Source: Gammaproteobacteria bacterium (GTDB lineage Bacteria > Pseudomonadota > Gammaproteobacteria > Pseudomonadales > Azotimanducaceae). From it: DNA of 64,000 nucleotides. A model generated the notes under the pieces. It saw nothing but the letters and a program-made list of their open reading frames with translations, searched no databases and had not been told where the DNA came from. The stretch spans positions 1 to 64,000 of the forward strand of contig VXNY01000029.1 of assembly GCA_009840305.1 (NCBI GenBank), in the 5' to 3' direction. Positions 1-8,001 of the stretch are shown in pieces; the first letter of the stretch is position 1; each line of letters opens with the position of its first letter. Made by a program: the position numbers and the translations under genes.

Positions 1-60
1 CTCGAACCCCGAACCCCCAGGTTCGAAGCCTGGTGCTCTATCCAGTTGAGCTACGAGCGC
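1..60 (-). tRNA. tRNA-Arg (anticodon TCG), 3' end outside window
   Basis: Read on the minus strand, a 7-nt acceptor strand GCGCTCG starts at position 60. It is followed by a D arm with GCTC/GAGC and an anticodon stem CCAGG/CCTGG around loop CTTCGAA, which gives anticodon TCG (Arg). A 5-nt variable loop and the first strand of the T arm with TTCGA in the T loop come next. The 3' half of the T arm and the acceptor complement lie beyond the window edge, so the gene is partial here. Confidence 0.93.
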
Positions 61-284
61 TGAGTTGAAGTAAGCAAAAAATTATAAGTGTGTGAAAAGG
101 TGCAGCAATTCCGGATCTTTGCGAGTTCTCGAGGGAACATGTGTCGAGACCATGTGCTGAGCTTGGCTATCTTGGGTTAAAAATCCCTCAATAAATATTG
201 GCCTCTACCTCTTAAAATATACTTTAGTCCGTCGTCGATCTCCCCGTTAAACAACTCTCTTAAAAGGCAACTCGGAAAGCTTAC

Positions 285-1382
285 ATGAACTTTGATAGTG
301 TCGAAGCAACCATCGAAGCGGTTGGGCGAGGAGAGTTAGTTATTGTCGTGGACGACGATGATCGTGAGAACGAAGGCGATCTTATTATGGCAGCAGCTAA
401 AGCGACGCCTGAACGGGTCGCGTTCATGGTTCGTCATACGAGCGGGATTCTTTGCACTCCGATAACACTGGAGCAGGCAGAACGATTACAGCTTCAGCCT
501 ATGGTTGCACGGAACGATGCACCATTGAGTACCGCATTTACAGTGAGTATAGACTTCAAACATGGTTTGTCGACAGGAATTGCGGCTGAGGAACGCGCAA
601 ACACGATTCTTGCCTTAGCAAGTAATAACACACAGGCTTCAGATTTTGTGCGTCCGGGACATGTCTTTCCTCTTGTCGCAATGCGTGGGGGAGTTCTTGT
701 GCGATCTGGACACACTGAAGCAGCTATCGATTTAGCTACTGCTGCTGGCTGCGCGCCAGCTGGATTGCTGGCTGAGATTGTGAACGATGATGGCAGTGTA
801 AAACGTTTGTCCGAACTTATCGAATTCGCACAGGAACATTCATTAAAAATAACATCGATCGCAGAATTGATTGCGTGGCGACAACGTCGTGAGCGTTTGG
901 TAGAACGGATCAATGAATTCACCGTGCACACCAACTTTGGCGAGGCTAAGGCATTCTCCTATCGAACTAGCTTTGAAGAAGCTGAACATTTGGTTCTCAA
1001 AGTTGGAAAAGTTGAACCGAACTCAACGGTACTTGTTCGTATCCACCGAGAGCGTTTAGTTGAAGACGTGTTCGGTCCTCAACTCGAACACGACAAGAGA
1101 CTCATAGATCTCGCATTGGAACGTCTCGTTGCAGAAGGTGGCGGAGTGTTTATTTACCTTCGCGCCGGGTTCGAGGGTGTGCCTTTCGCAAAGTTACATC
1201 ACACAGCTCGTGCCAGCAGAGAGACCAAGCGAACTCAAGAGTGGTTGGAGATTGGTGTGGGTGCGCAGATCTTAGCTGATCTTGGACTCAAAAAGATCAA
1301 GATTCTCGCCGGACGAAAGATTGACTATGTCGGTCTCGAAGGGTTTGGACTCCAAGTACAGGGAACTGAAATCCTGTCTTGA
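285..1382 (+). CDS. ribBA: RibBA-type protein: active DHBP synthase with degenerate GTP cyclohydrolase II domain
   Basis: The N-terminal half (about residues 1-200) is 3,4-dihydroxy-2-butanone 4-phosphate synthase, which makes the four-carbon unit of riboflavin from ribulose 5-phosphate. The acidic VVDDDDRENEGDL motif (residues 21-33) and the SGHTEAAIDLA motif (141-151) are intact. The C-terminal half (about 205-365) has the GTP cyclohydrolase II fold signature, but the zinc-binding segment is RIHRERLVEDVFGPQ (252-266), with none of the cysteines of the usual HSECLTGD...CDC motif. It is therefore probably not a cyclohydrolase. RibBA homologues with inactive second domains (RibBX type) are known in proteobacteria. 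pdxA follows 39 bp downstream in the same direction. I see no FMN riboswitch signature in the 220 bp upstream. Confidence 0.9.
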   Translation: MNFDSVEATIEAVGRGELVIVVDDDDRENEGDLIMAAAKATPERVAFMVRHTSGILCTPITLEQAERLQLQPMVARNDAPLSTAFTVSIDFKHGLSTGIAAEERANTILALASNNTQASDFVRPGHVFPLVAMRGGVLVRSGHTEAAIDLATAAGCAPAGLLAEIVNDDGSVKRLSELIEFAQEHSLKITSIAELIAWRQRRERLVERINEFTVHTNFGEAKAFSYRTSFEEAEHLVLKVGKVEPNSTVLVRIHRERLVEDVFGPQLEHDKRLIDLALERLVAEGGGVFIYLRAGFEGVPFAKLHHTARASRETKRTQEWLEIGVGAQILADLGLKKIKILAGRKIDYVGLEGFGLQVQGTEILS

Positions 1383-1421
1383 ACAATTGAACTTGCTCGA
1401 ACGAGAAACTCGAGAAATTTG

Positions 1422-2384
1422 ATGCCTGAAAAACCAATAATAGGAATTACCCTTGGTGATCCAGCTGGGATTGGAAGCGAAATCCTAGTCAAAGCATTGC
1501 CTGAAGTTCATCAACGTTGTAGACCAGTCTTGTACGGATCTGAGTGGTCTTTGAGAGATGGGTGTAGTATCGCCAGAGTTGATCTAGACGATTTGAATGT
1601 CTCGACTTTCGTCGACATTAAGATTCCAAAACCAACAGACTTTGTCTTTGGCAGAGTTTCTGCTACATGTGGAGAAGTAGCAGTTCGAGCGGTTGAATCT
1701 GCGGCGGAAGACGTGCTTGAGGGTAAGTTGGATGCGCTGATGACCTGCCCACTTAACAAAGAAGCAATACACTCGGCTGGCTACGAAGACATTGGACATC
1801 AGGAAATCTTCGGTCGGCTTTCGAATGCGAAATCCACGGCGACAATGCTGATGACGCCTGGACTTAGGGTTGTGCATTTATCGACCCACTTGTCGATCAT
1901 CGATGCAGCACGTTCGATTACTTGTGAAGTTGTTTTGGAGAGACTACGCCTTACACGAGAGTGCTTCGAACGGTGGGGACTTTCACCCGTTCGAATTGGT
2001 GTGGCTGCTCTGAACCCGCACGGCGGCGAAGGAGGTCTATTGGGGCGGGAAGAGATTGAACAGATTCGTCCCGCGGTCGATAGGGCGGTACAAGAAGGAA
2101 TTGAAGCTCAGGGACCGTATCCAGCAGATTCAATTTTCAATCGTGCGATTGCTGGGGAATTCGACGTAGTCTTAGCGATGTATCACGACCAAGGACATAT
2201 TGCAATCAAAGTACACGATCTCCATCAAAGCGTCTCCGCTACTCTCGGGCTACCATTCGTCCGAACGTCGGTTGACCATGGCACCGCGTTCGACATTGCT
2301 GGTCGCGGAATCGCTAATCATCGAAGTACGATCGCGGCGATTGACGCAGCAATTACTTTAAGCACCGGTACATTGGGTCGGTGA
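1422..2384 (+). CDS. pdxA: 4-hydroxythreonine-4-phosphate dehydrogenase PdxA
   Basis: PdxA oxidises 4-phosphohydroxy-L-threonine in de novo pyridoxal 5'-phosphate synthesis; it is cytosolic, NAD-dependent and needs a divalent metal. Family landmarks are the N-terminal GITLGDPAGIGSEI, the MYHDQGHIAIK segment and the C-terminal GTAFDIAG motif. The length of 320 residues is normal. A TTG directly precedes the ATG at 1422; I prefer the ATG, although no strong Shine-Dalgarno site is visible for either. It follows the ribBA-type gene by 39 bp and precedes a FAH-family gene by 41 bp, so the three may be co-transcribed. Two B-vitamin cofactor genes side by side fit a housekeeping role. Confidence 0.95.
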   Translation: MPEKPIIGITLGDPAGIGSEILVKALPEVHQRCRPVLYGSEWSLRDGCSIARVDLDDLNVSTFVDIKIPKPTDFVFGRVSATCGEVAVRAVESAAEDVLEGKLDALMTCPLNKEAIHSAGYEDIGHQEIFGRLSNAKSTATMLMTPGLRVVHLSTHLSIIDAARSITCEVVLERLRLTRECFERWGLSPVRIGVAALNPHGGEGGLLGREEIEQIRPAVDRAVQEGIEAQGPYPADSIFNRAIAGEFDVVLAMYHDQGHIAIKVHDLHQSVSATLGLPFVRTSVDHGTAFDIAGRGIANHRSTIAAIDAAITLSTGTLGR

Positions 2385-2425
2385 TCGCGCATTCCAATCT
2401 CCTACTATAAGGTCATAACGTCTCA

Positions 2426-3268
2426 ATGCGTTGGCTGTCTTTTATCTTTGAGGGTCGTTGTGCCTTCGGTTATGTTGAAGAAGAGAACGTGGTCGCCCTT
2501 AGCGCGGTATGTAACTTACCTGATTTAAGGAGTGCGCTTCAAAACGGTTGTCTCGACTTTCTACAACAGGTACTTTGTGATCGAGCACCTCGCATCCCTT
2601 TGCAAGCGATCGAATTTCTGCCTCCGATACCAAACCCTTCAAAGGTGTTGTGCGTAGGATTAAACTACTTGGCGCATCAAGAAGAGACAGGTCATGGAGG
2701 TGAAGATCAACCCACATTGTTCGTACGATTCGGGGAAGCTCAGATTGGGCACAACGGTACTATGCTCCGGCCGCAGGAATCGAACTCTTTGGACTTTGAG
2801 GGTGAAATTGCATTGGTGGTCGGTTCGCCAGGACGTAGGATTCCTAAAGAAGAGAGTTTAGACCACGTATTTGGGTTTAGTTGCTACAACGACGGGAGCG
2901 TGCGTGAGTATCAACGTCACACAAGTCAATTCACTGCCGGCAAGAATTTCGCTCAGACTGGTGGCTTCGGACCTTGGATTATGACTACAGAAGAAATCAG
3001 CAATCTCGAAGACATGGAGTTGATGACTCACCTCAACGGTGAACTAGTGCAGCATGCTTGGTCGTCGGACATGGTATTTGATTTTCCTTCGATATTAAGC
3101 TATTGTTCGATGTTCATTGATTTAGAGCCAGGCGATGTTATCGTCACGGGCACTCCGGGAGGGGTAGGCGCACAACGGAATCCGCCGTTATTCATGGATG
3201 AGGGAGACGTTGTGTCGGTAACCGTCCGACCCATTGGTACTCTGACCAATAGGGTGTCGGTGGGCTAG
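2426..3268 (+). CDS. fumarylacetoacetate hydrolase (FAH) family protein
   Basis: This 280-residue protein has the FAH/YcgM catalytic core: PNPSKVLCVGLNY near residue 70, the acidic metal ligands in LDFEGEIALVVG (about residues 126-137), CYNDGSVREYQ, and the C-terminal GDVIVTGTPGGVG. Family members are Mg-dependent hydrolases or decarboxylases of 3-oxo or acylpyruvate substrates, and some are oxaloacetate decarboxylases or tautomerases. The substrate cannot be read from sequence. The first ~70 residues are the small N-terminal domain usual in this family. Its stop lies only 13 bp from the stop of the convergent bcp gene, leaving little room for a terminator. Confidence 0.88.
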   Translation: MRWLSFIFEGRCAFGYVEEENVVALSAVCNLPDLRSALQNGCLDFLQQVLCDRAPRIPLQAIEFLPPIPNPSKVLCVGLNYLAHQEETGHGGEDQPTLFVRFGEAQIGHNGTMLRPQESNSLDFEGEIALVVGSPGRRIPKEESLDHVFGFSCYNDGSVREYQRHTSQFTAGKNFAQTGGFGPWIMTTEEISNLEDMELMTHLNGELVQHAWSSDMVFDFPSILSYCSMFIDLEPGDVIVTGTPGGVGAQRNPPLFMDEGDVVSVTVRPIGTLTNRVSVG

Positions 3269-3281
3269 CGTTCTTTACCGA

Positions 3282-3755
3282 CTAGACCGTGTGCTGCTCG
3301 ATAAATTCCAAAACCTTTGCCGGATGGTCAGCTGCTTTCGGAACGCGTTTCCAATGTTTTACAATCACACCGTTGGGATCAATGATCGCGGTTGAACGAA
3401 TCACTCCCATTGTTTTTTTGCCGTACATCATTTTCTCTCCATAAGCACCGTACATTTTCATAACGGTACGGTCGGTGTCACACAGCAAAGTGAACGGGAG
3501 GTTATATTTTTCGACAAATTTCTGATGTGATTGTGGAGTATCTGGAGATACACCAATGACTTCAGTATTTCGTGCTTTGATTTCCGCCCAAAGATCTCTA
3601 AATCCACACGCCTCTTTGGTACAACCGGGTGTGTCATCTCTGGGATAAAAGTATAGGACGACATATCGGCCGCGCAGTTGGTCGAGTGAGACCGTGTTTC
3701 CGGAGGTGTCGACGAGTGAAAAATTTGGGCCGATTTGACCTTCGTTTACAGACAT
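3282..3755 (-). CDS. bcp: thiol peroxidase Bcp (PrxQ family)
   Basis: This 157-residue thioredoxin-fold peroxiredoxin reduces hydrogen peroxide and organic hydroperoxides in the cytosol. The PRDDTPGCTKEACGFRD segment holds the peroxidatic Cys45 and Cys50, the five-residue spacing typical of atypical two-cysteine Bcp enzymes. The N-terminal IGPNFSL and C-terminal GVIRSTAIIDPNG segments are standard. The length matches the family. It converges on the FAH-family gene and is divergent from the lytic transglycosylase gene, with about 130 bp between their starts. Confidence 0.95.
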   Translation of the reverse strand: MSVNEGQIGPNFSLVDTSGNTVSLDQLRGRYVVLYFYPRDDTPGCTKEACGFRDLWAEIKARNTEVIGVSPDTPQSHQKFVEKYNLPFTLLCDTDRTVMKMYGAYGEKMMYGKKTMGVIRSTAIIDPNGVIVKHWKRVPKAADHPAKVLEFIEQHTV

Positions 3756-3883
3756 AACAAGTTAAAATCCTCTAATAATGATACAGAGTATACAGAATCG
3801 ATTTACAACACTTTTTTGATGGAAATTACAGGTCCTGAAATTTAGAATTGTGAGCAGGTAAATCAACCGAGTGAGCGACTTGA

Positions 3884-4528
3884 ATGAGTTTGGAAACACC
3901 TAAAACACCCCGTCGAACCTTATTCACACTAGTGGGTACCGCGATCGTTTGTTCACTGATGTTGGTTGGTTTAGTGTCGAGTTGCATGTCGTTACGACAA
4001 CCGAGTAATACCGCCGATCTCTGCACGATATTTGCTGAGAAGAGTTATTGGTATCGACATGCGGTAAACGCGGAAAAACAGTGGAACATCGATAAGACAA
4101 TACTCATGGCAGTCATCAAGCAGGAGTCCAGTTTTGTTCGGTCAGCGCGACCACCTCGAACGCGGATTCTTGGTATTATTCCATGGAAACGGCCAACCAC
4201 GGCCTATGGCTACGCGCAGGCGATTGACGAAACTTGGAACGACTACAAAGAACGCAATAAACGACCGCACGCGAATCGTACAAACTTTAGAGATGCGATC
4301 GATTTTGTGGGCTGGTATTTGGACATGGCGGCAACGACTGCAAACGTGGCTCGCGACGACCCAAAAAATCTATATCTGACCTACCACGAAGGCATAACCG
4401 GATATCTTGAAGGGAATTGGAGAAACAAGAAGAAAGTGTTGGTGGCTGCGACTAAGGTCAAAGACACCTCCGAAGTTTACGAAACGCAATTAGAAGACTG
4501 CGACCGTGGTCCCGCGCGTCGTCGGTGA
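3884..4528 (+). CDS. lytic transglycosylase (SLT domain) lipoprotein
   Basis: The protein starts with a charged N-terminus and a hydrophobic stretch ending in the lipobox-like LVSSC (Cys34), so it is probably a lipoprotein facing the periplasm. The SLT fold follows. ILMAVIKQESSF carries the predicted catalytic Glu81, TAYGYAQAIDETWNDY replaces the usual GLMQ-type motif, and YLTYHEGITGY fits the C-terminal substrate-binding helix. Such enzymes cleave peptidoglycan between MurNAc and GlcNAc, forming 1,6-anhydro ends. At 214 residues it is a minimal single-domain member. The final eight residues are Arg-rich. It converges on the propeller gene, with 19 bp between the stops. Confidence 0.85.
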   Translation: MSLETPKTPRRTLFTLVGTAIVCSLMLVGLVSSCMSLRQPSNTADLCTIFAEKSYWYRHAVNAEKQWNIDKTILMAVIKQESSFVRSARPPRTRILGIIPWKRPTTAYGYAQAIDETWNDYKERNKRPHANRTNFRDAIDFVGWYLDMAATTANVARDDPKNLYLTYHEGITGYLEGNWRNKKKVLVAATKVKDTSEVYETQLEDCDRGPARRR

Positions 4529-4547
4529 CGCTTCTGAATCGATTAGA

Positions 4548-5636
4548 CTAATTGTCGGTTTGGTATTGCACTTTGTAGACTTTTCCCGCACCGTCATCGG
4601 AAATTAACAACGAACCATCGTTTGCGACTAGTACATCATTTGGTCGGCCACTTACGTCTTCCCCTTCCAACCAGATGTCAATGAACGGTTTGTAGGTGGG
4701 TTTATCATTGTCAAAGATTACCACGCTCACGCGGTAGCCGACCTTGGACGACCGATTCCAAGAACCATGTTCGGCGATAAATAGTGCGTTCTTGTACTTG
4801 TCCGGAAACTGACTCCCAGTGTAAAACGCGATACCCAAAGCGGCTGAATGTGCTTGGATATTAACTACAGGTTTAACGTATTCGAAATCTTCTGGTTGTT
4901 GTTCTCCATAAGTGGGATCTTCATAGTCATCTCCATGTATGAAAGGATATCCGTAGTGGCTACCTGGTTTGTCGACAACGTTTATTTCTTCGGGGGGCAC
5001 GTCATCACCGAGCCAATCACCACCGTTGTCAGAAAACCACAACTTTTCGGTAAGAGGGTGCCACGCACTTCCAACGCTGTTGCGAACACCGTGTGCATAC
5101 ACTTCCCACTCTCCACTTTCTGGTGCCATTTTTACAATCGTTGCAAACACTTCTTCTTCACGAAGACAGATGTTGCAGGGCGCGCCGACATTGAAATAGA
5201 GATTGTCCTCTGGTCCAACTGACAAATATTTCCATCCGTGATGGGTCTCGGTTGGCAGGTCGTCCGAAACAACTATCGGACTTGGCGACTCCTTGTAGTT
5301 GTCTTCGATGTCTTCAAATTTAAGAATCCGATTGTGGGCAGCTACATATAGGTCGCCATCAAGTAACGCTAAACCGGTCGGCAATCTTAGACCCGACGCT
5401 ACGACTATTGGCTCATCGGGATTTTCCGGATCGACAGCGTAAACCCGCGACCGCATTGATCCAACAAACAATGTCCCAGACTCAGTTAGTGCCATTTGAC
5501 GTGCACTAGGTATTGATGCATACGTCGTCAATTCAACAACTTCACCTTCGTCGACGGTTACCGACACAGTTTCTGTGAGTGCTAAATTTGCACTAAACAA
5601 TAACAGTAAACCGATAGACAGTGCCGTGATGCGCAT
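4548..5636 (-). CDS. secreted PQQ-type sugar (sorbosone) dehydrogenase-like beta-propeller protein
   Basis: A clear Sec signal peptide covers about residues 1-20 (hydrophobic GLLLLFSANLA). The rest has the repeats of six-bladed glucose/sorbosone dehydrogenase-like propellers: ARQMALTESGTLFVG, HGWKYLSVGPEDNLYFNVG, HGVRNSVGSAWHP, ALGIAFYTGSQFP, FIAEHGSWNRS and GRPNDVLVANDGSLLISDD. Relatives are periplasmic and many are annotated as L-sorbosone dehydrogenases, but whether this one binds PQQ or has enzyme activity cannot be told. No PQQ synthesis genes are present in the window. It is divergent from the dinG-type gene across about 175 bp that should hold both promoters. Confidence 0.82.
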   Translation of the reverse strand: MRITALSIGLLLLFSANLALTETVSVTVDEGEVVELTTYASIPSARQMALTESGTLFVGSMRSRVYAVDPENPDEPIVVASGLRLPTGLALLDGDLYVAAHNRILKFEDIEDNYKESPSPIVVSDDLPTETHHGWKYLSVGPEDNLYFNVGAPCNICLREEEVFATIVKMAPESGEWEVYAHGVRNSVGSAWHPLTEKLWFSDNGGDWLGDDVPPEEINVVDKPGSHYGYPFIHGDDYEDPTYGEQQPEDFEYVKPVVNIQAHSAALGIAFYTGSQFPDKYKNALFIAEHGSWNRSSKVGYRVSVVIFDNDKPTYKPFIDIWLEGEDVSGRPNDVLVANDGSLLISDDGAGKVYKVQYQTDN

Positions 5637-5812
5637 GTTGTCTCCTCAATAGTCTTGTGGGCGTAGAACTTGGGTTGTGAACGTGAACATTGTAGAGTCC
5701 AGCAGAATTTGGAATGAGTAAATCGTGTGAACTAGTATTTACGGGTTACCTCACTCAAGGACGATAATATTGCACGCAACACCGTTAACCACCTTCTGAT
5801 CGATTTTTCAAG

Positions 5813-7939
5813 ATGCCGCGTACATTGACACCTCAAGTTAAAGACCTCTACGGTGAGTGGTTGCAACAGAACGGTTTTCAATCTCGACCGAGCCAAATCG
5901 AAATGATGACGTTTATCGAATCGATCATAAACCAAAGTCGAGCGAAAATTGGAATTGTGGAAGCAGCTACCGGCACCGGGAAAACGGTGGCGTACGCAGC
6001 TACCGCGATCCCACTCGCGCGGGAACAACGTAAGAAAGTTGTTGTCGCTACGGCAACTGTAACTCTACAAGAACAAATCGTCCAGCAAGACTTACCATCC
6101 CTCAGAAAAGCAACCGAAATAGGATTTACCTATTCTTTAGCGAAAGGTCGTCAACGCTACGTTTGTCCGATGCGTTTGGAGAGAATTGTTCAGCCAGATA
6201 TTTCTTCAGAGCTACTGCAACGATTAGACGAACATGCTGGTTCGAGTAAACCACCTATTAAACAGTTTGAAGCATTGTTGGACGCGTTTAACAACATGCA
6301 ATGGGACGGCGATCGAGACAACACGCCGATTAAACTGACGGAGGAGCAATGGTCCCCGATCATCACGGATTCTCAGGGCTGTACGGGGAAGAGTTGTACG
6401 TCTTTTAGTCGATGTCCTTACTTTCTCTCTAGACAAAACATTCGAACTGCTGACATTGTCGTTACTAATTACGACCATCTACTACGAAGTCTCCAAGCTG
6501 ACACGGACATCTATCCACCACTCTGTGATGTTGTCCTAATTTGTGATGAAGCACATCACTTATCTAGCAAGGTAATGACGGCGTTCAGTGCCCGGGTAGC
6601 CGTCAACGACTCGCGCGCTTTGATCATGAGGGTTCATGGTTCTTTGGATCGCTTGCAGCGAGGTATCGCTGATCATGATGTGATAGCTCAACTGGTCAGT
6701 ACATTCAAAGAAACGTATATTGGTCTTCTCGCAAAATTGGAAGAATTGAAAGAATACCTCAAAGACTGTTTTCGCAACGCAAGGGAGACCGAGACGGAGT
6801 ATCGATTTCCTAACGGAAATCCAAAAAACGAAATCCGCGAAGCAGCGACTCACCTGTCTTTTTTTTATGGTGGTTTAGCAACCACTATTTCGAATGTATC
6901 CGCCGAACTAAAAAAAATAGTCGAGAACCAAGATCCAAACAAGATGCCTCAGGGCATTGTTGAGTATCTCAATGAGTTGGGTGGCGTGAGCAATCATTTG
7001 AACGAAGCTACCTTGCTCTTTGAAGCATATTCCATTAGTGAGAATAGGAGTGCGTGCGCGCGTTGGGTCACTCGATCTGTGGATGACCTCCATCCAGAGT
7101 GGGTACTGCACAACGTACCAATAGAGATCGATAAAATCGTCAATCCATTGATCTGGGATGAAGTCCACGCAGCTATATGTACTTCGGCTACTTTATATGC
7201 CGGTGACGAATTTCAACACTTCATCGAATCCACCGGGCTCGGGGAACAGGCACCGATAACACTGCGGATTGACAGTCCATTCGATTTAGCTAAAGCAGTA
7301 TCGCTACACATTCCCAATATGCAGACTTTGTTGACTTCGCAGGATCAAGCCCGTTTAGCTCATACCAGAGAAGTAATAGGCATGTTGCCCAACATCCTGA
7401 AACAGCACAAAAGTGGTCTCGTGCTCTTTGCCGCGAGGAAGACCATGACGGAAGTCTACGAACAACTACCCAAACCGTTACAACGCCACTGCTTGATCCA
7501 ACAAGGGACGGGTGTTCCTACGCTACTGAAGGAACATCGAACAAGAATAGATCGAGGTGATCGAAGTTATCTGTTTGGAGTCGCGAGTCTGCGCGAAGGT
7601 ATAGATTTACCGGGAGATTACTGTCGGCACGTGGTTATTGCCAAACTCCCATTTGACGTACCGGACGACCCGATAATCGAATCTAAGCGTGAATTACTTC
7701 AGGAAGATGGCGTAGGACGAAATGAATTGTTCATGCTATTACAACTTCCTCCGGTCATTTTGAAACTCAAGCAGGCTTGCGGACGCTTGATTCGCAATGA
7801 AGCCGATTATGGTCAAATTACCATCTTGGACATTCGGGTAGTAAAGCGAGGCTACGGAAAACGCATCTTCGATTCCTTGCCGGACTATGGCATCGTCACA
7901 CAGTATCCACTATCGAAAAGGGATCGAATAGGAAGCTAA
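5813..7939 (+). CDS. dinG: DinG-type ATP-dependent DNA helicase with Fe-S domain
   Basis: A 708-residue superfamily 2 helicase of the XPD/DinG group. The Walker A motif GTGKT is at residues 54-58. The Walker B/DEAH box appears as LICDEAHHL. The Fe-S domain between them has four cysteines, in RYVCPMRL and in GCTGKSCTSFSRCPYF. C-terminal helicase motifs include FGVASLREGIDLPGD and QACGRLIRNEADYGQ. DinG unwinds DNA with 5'-3' polarity and resolves R-loops and other structures. The ATG at 5813 gives the expected N-terminus. It converges on the DUF349 gene, with a short inverted repeat between them. Confidence 0.9.
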   Translation: MPRTLTPQVKDLYGEWLQQNGFQSRPSQIEMMTFIESIINQSRAKIGIVEAATGTGKTVAYAATAIPLAREQRKKVVVATATVTLQEQIVQQDLPSLRKATEIGFTYSLAKGRQRYVCPMRLERIVQPDISSELLQRLDEHAGSSKPPIKQFEALLDAFNNMQWDGDRDNTPIKLTEEQWSPIITDSQGCTGKSCTSFSRCPYFLSRQNIRTADIVVTNYDHLLRSLQADTDIYPPLCDVVLICDEAHHLSSKVMTAFSARVAVNDSRALIMRVHGSLDRLQRGIADHDVIAQLVSTFKETYIGLLAKLEELKEYLKDCFRNARETETEYRFPNGNPKNEIREAATHLSFFYGGLATTISNVSAELKKIVENQDPNKMPQGIVEYLNELGGVSNHLNEATLLFEAYSISENRSACARWVTRSVDDLHPEWVLHNVPIEIDKIVNPLIWDEVHAAICTSATLYAGDEFQHFIESTGLGEQAPITLRIDSPFDLAKAVSLHIPNMQTLLTSQDQARLAHTREVIGMLPNILKQHKSGLVLFAARKTMTEVYEQLPKPLQRHCLIQQGTGVPTLLKEHRTRIDRGDRSYLFGVASLREGIDLPGDYCRHVVIAKLPFDVPDDPIIESKRELLQEDGVGRNELFMLLQLPPVILKLKQACGRLIRNEADYGQITILDIRVVKRGYGKRIFDSLPDYGIVTQYPLSKRDRIGS

Positions 7940-7978
7940 CCCGTGTCGCCGGACATCGGACAAATCGCTACAGCCTCT

Positions 7979-7994
7979 GACCGGCGTCCCGGTC
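7979..7994. terminator. inverted repeat between convergent genes
   Basis: GACCGG and CCGGTC, separated by the 4-nt CGTC, form a perfect 6-bp stem in the 62-bp space between the dinG-type and DUF349 stops. It could end transcripts from either side, but neither side has a T tract, so it is only a candidate. Confidence 0.3.
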
Positions 7995-8001
7995 ATGAAA
8001 G

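Noticed and set aside
120-284. Possible FMN riboswitch before the ribBA-type gene
   Set aside because: The conserved RFN core sequences are not present, and only unrelated short repeats are seen.
494-934. 146-codon minus-strand ORF inside the ribBA-type gene, and similar long antisense frames elsewhere (for example 11328-11663, 13878-14363, 26086-26574)
   Set aside because: They lie opposite well-supported conserved genes and have no domain of their own.
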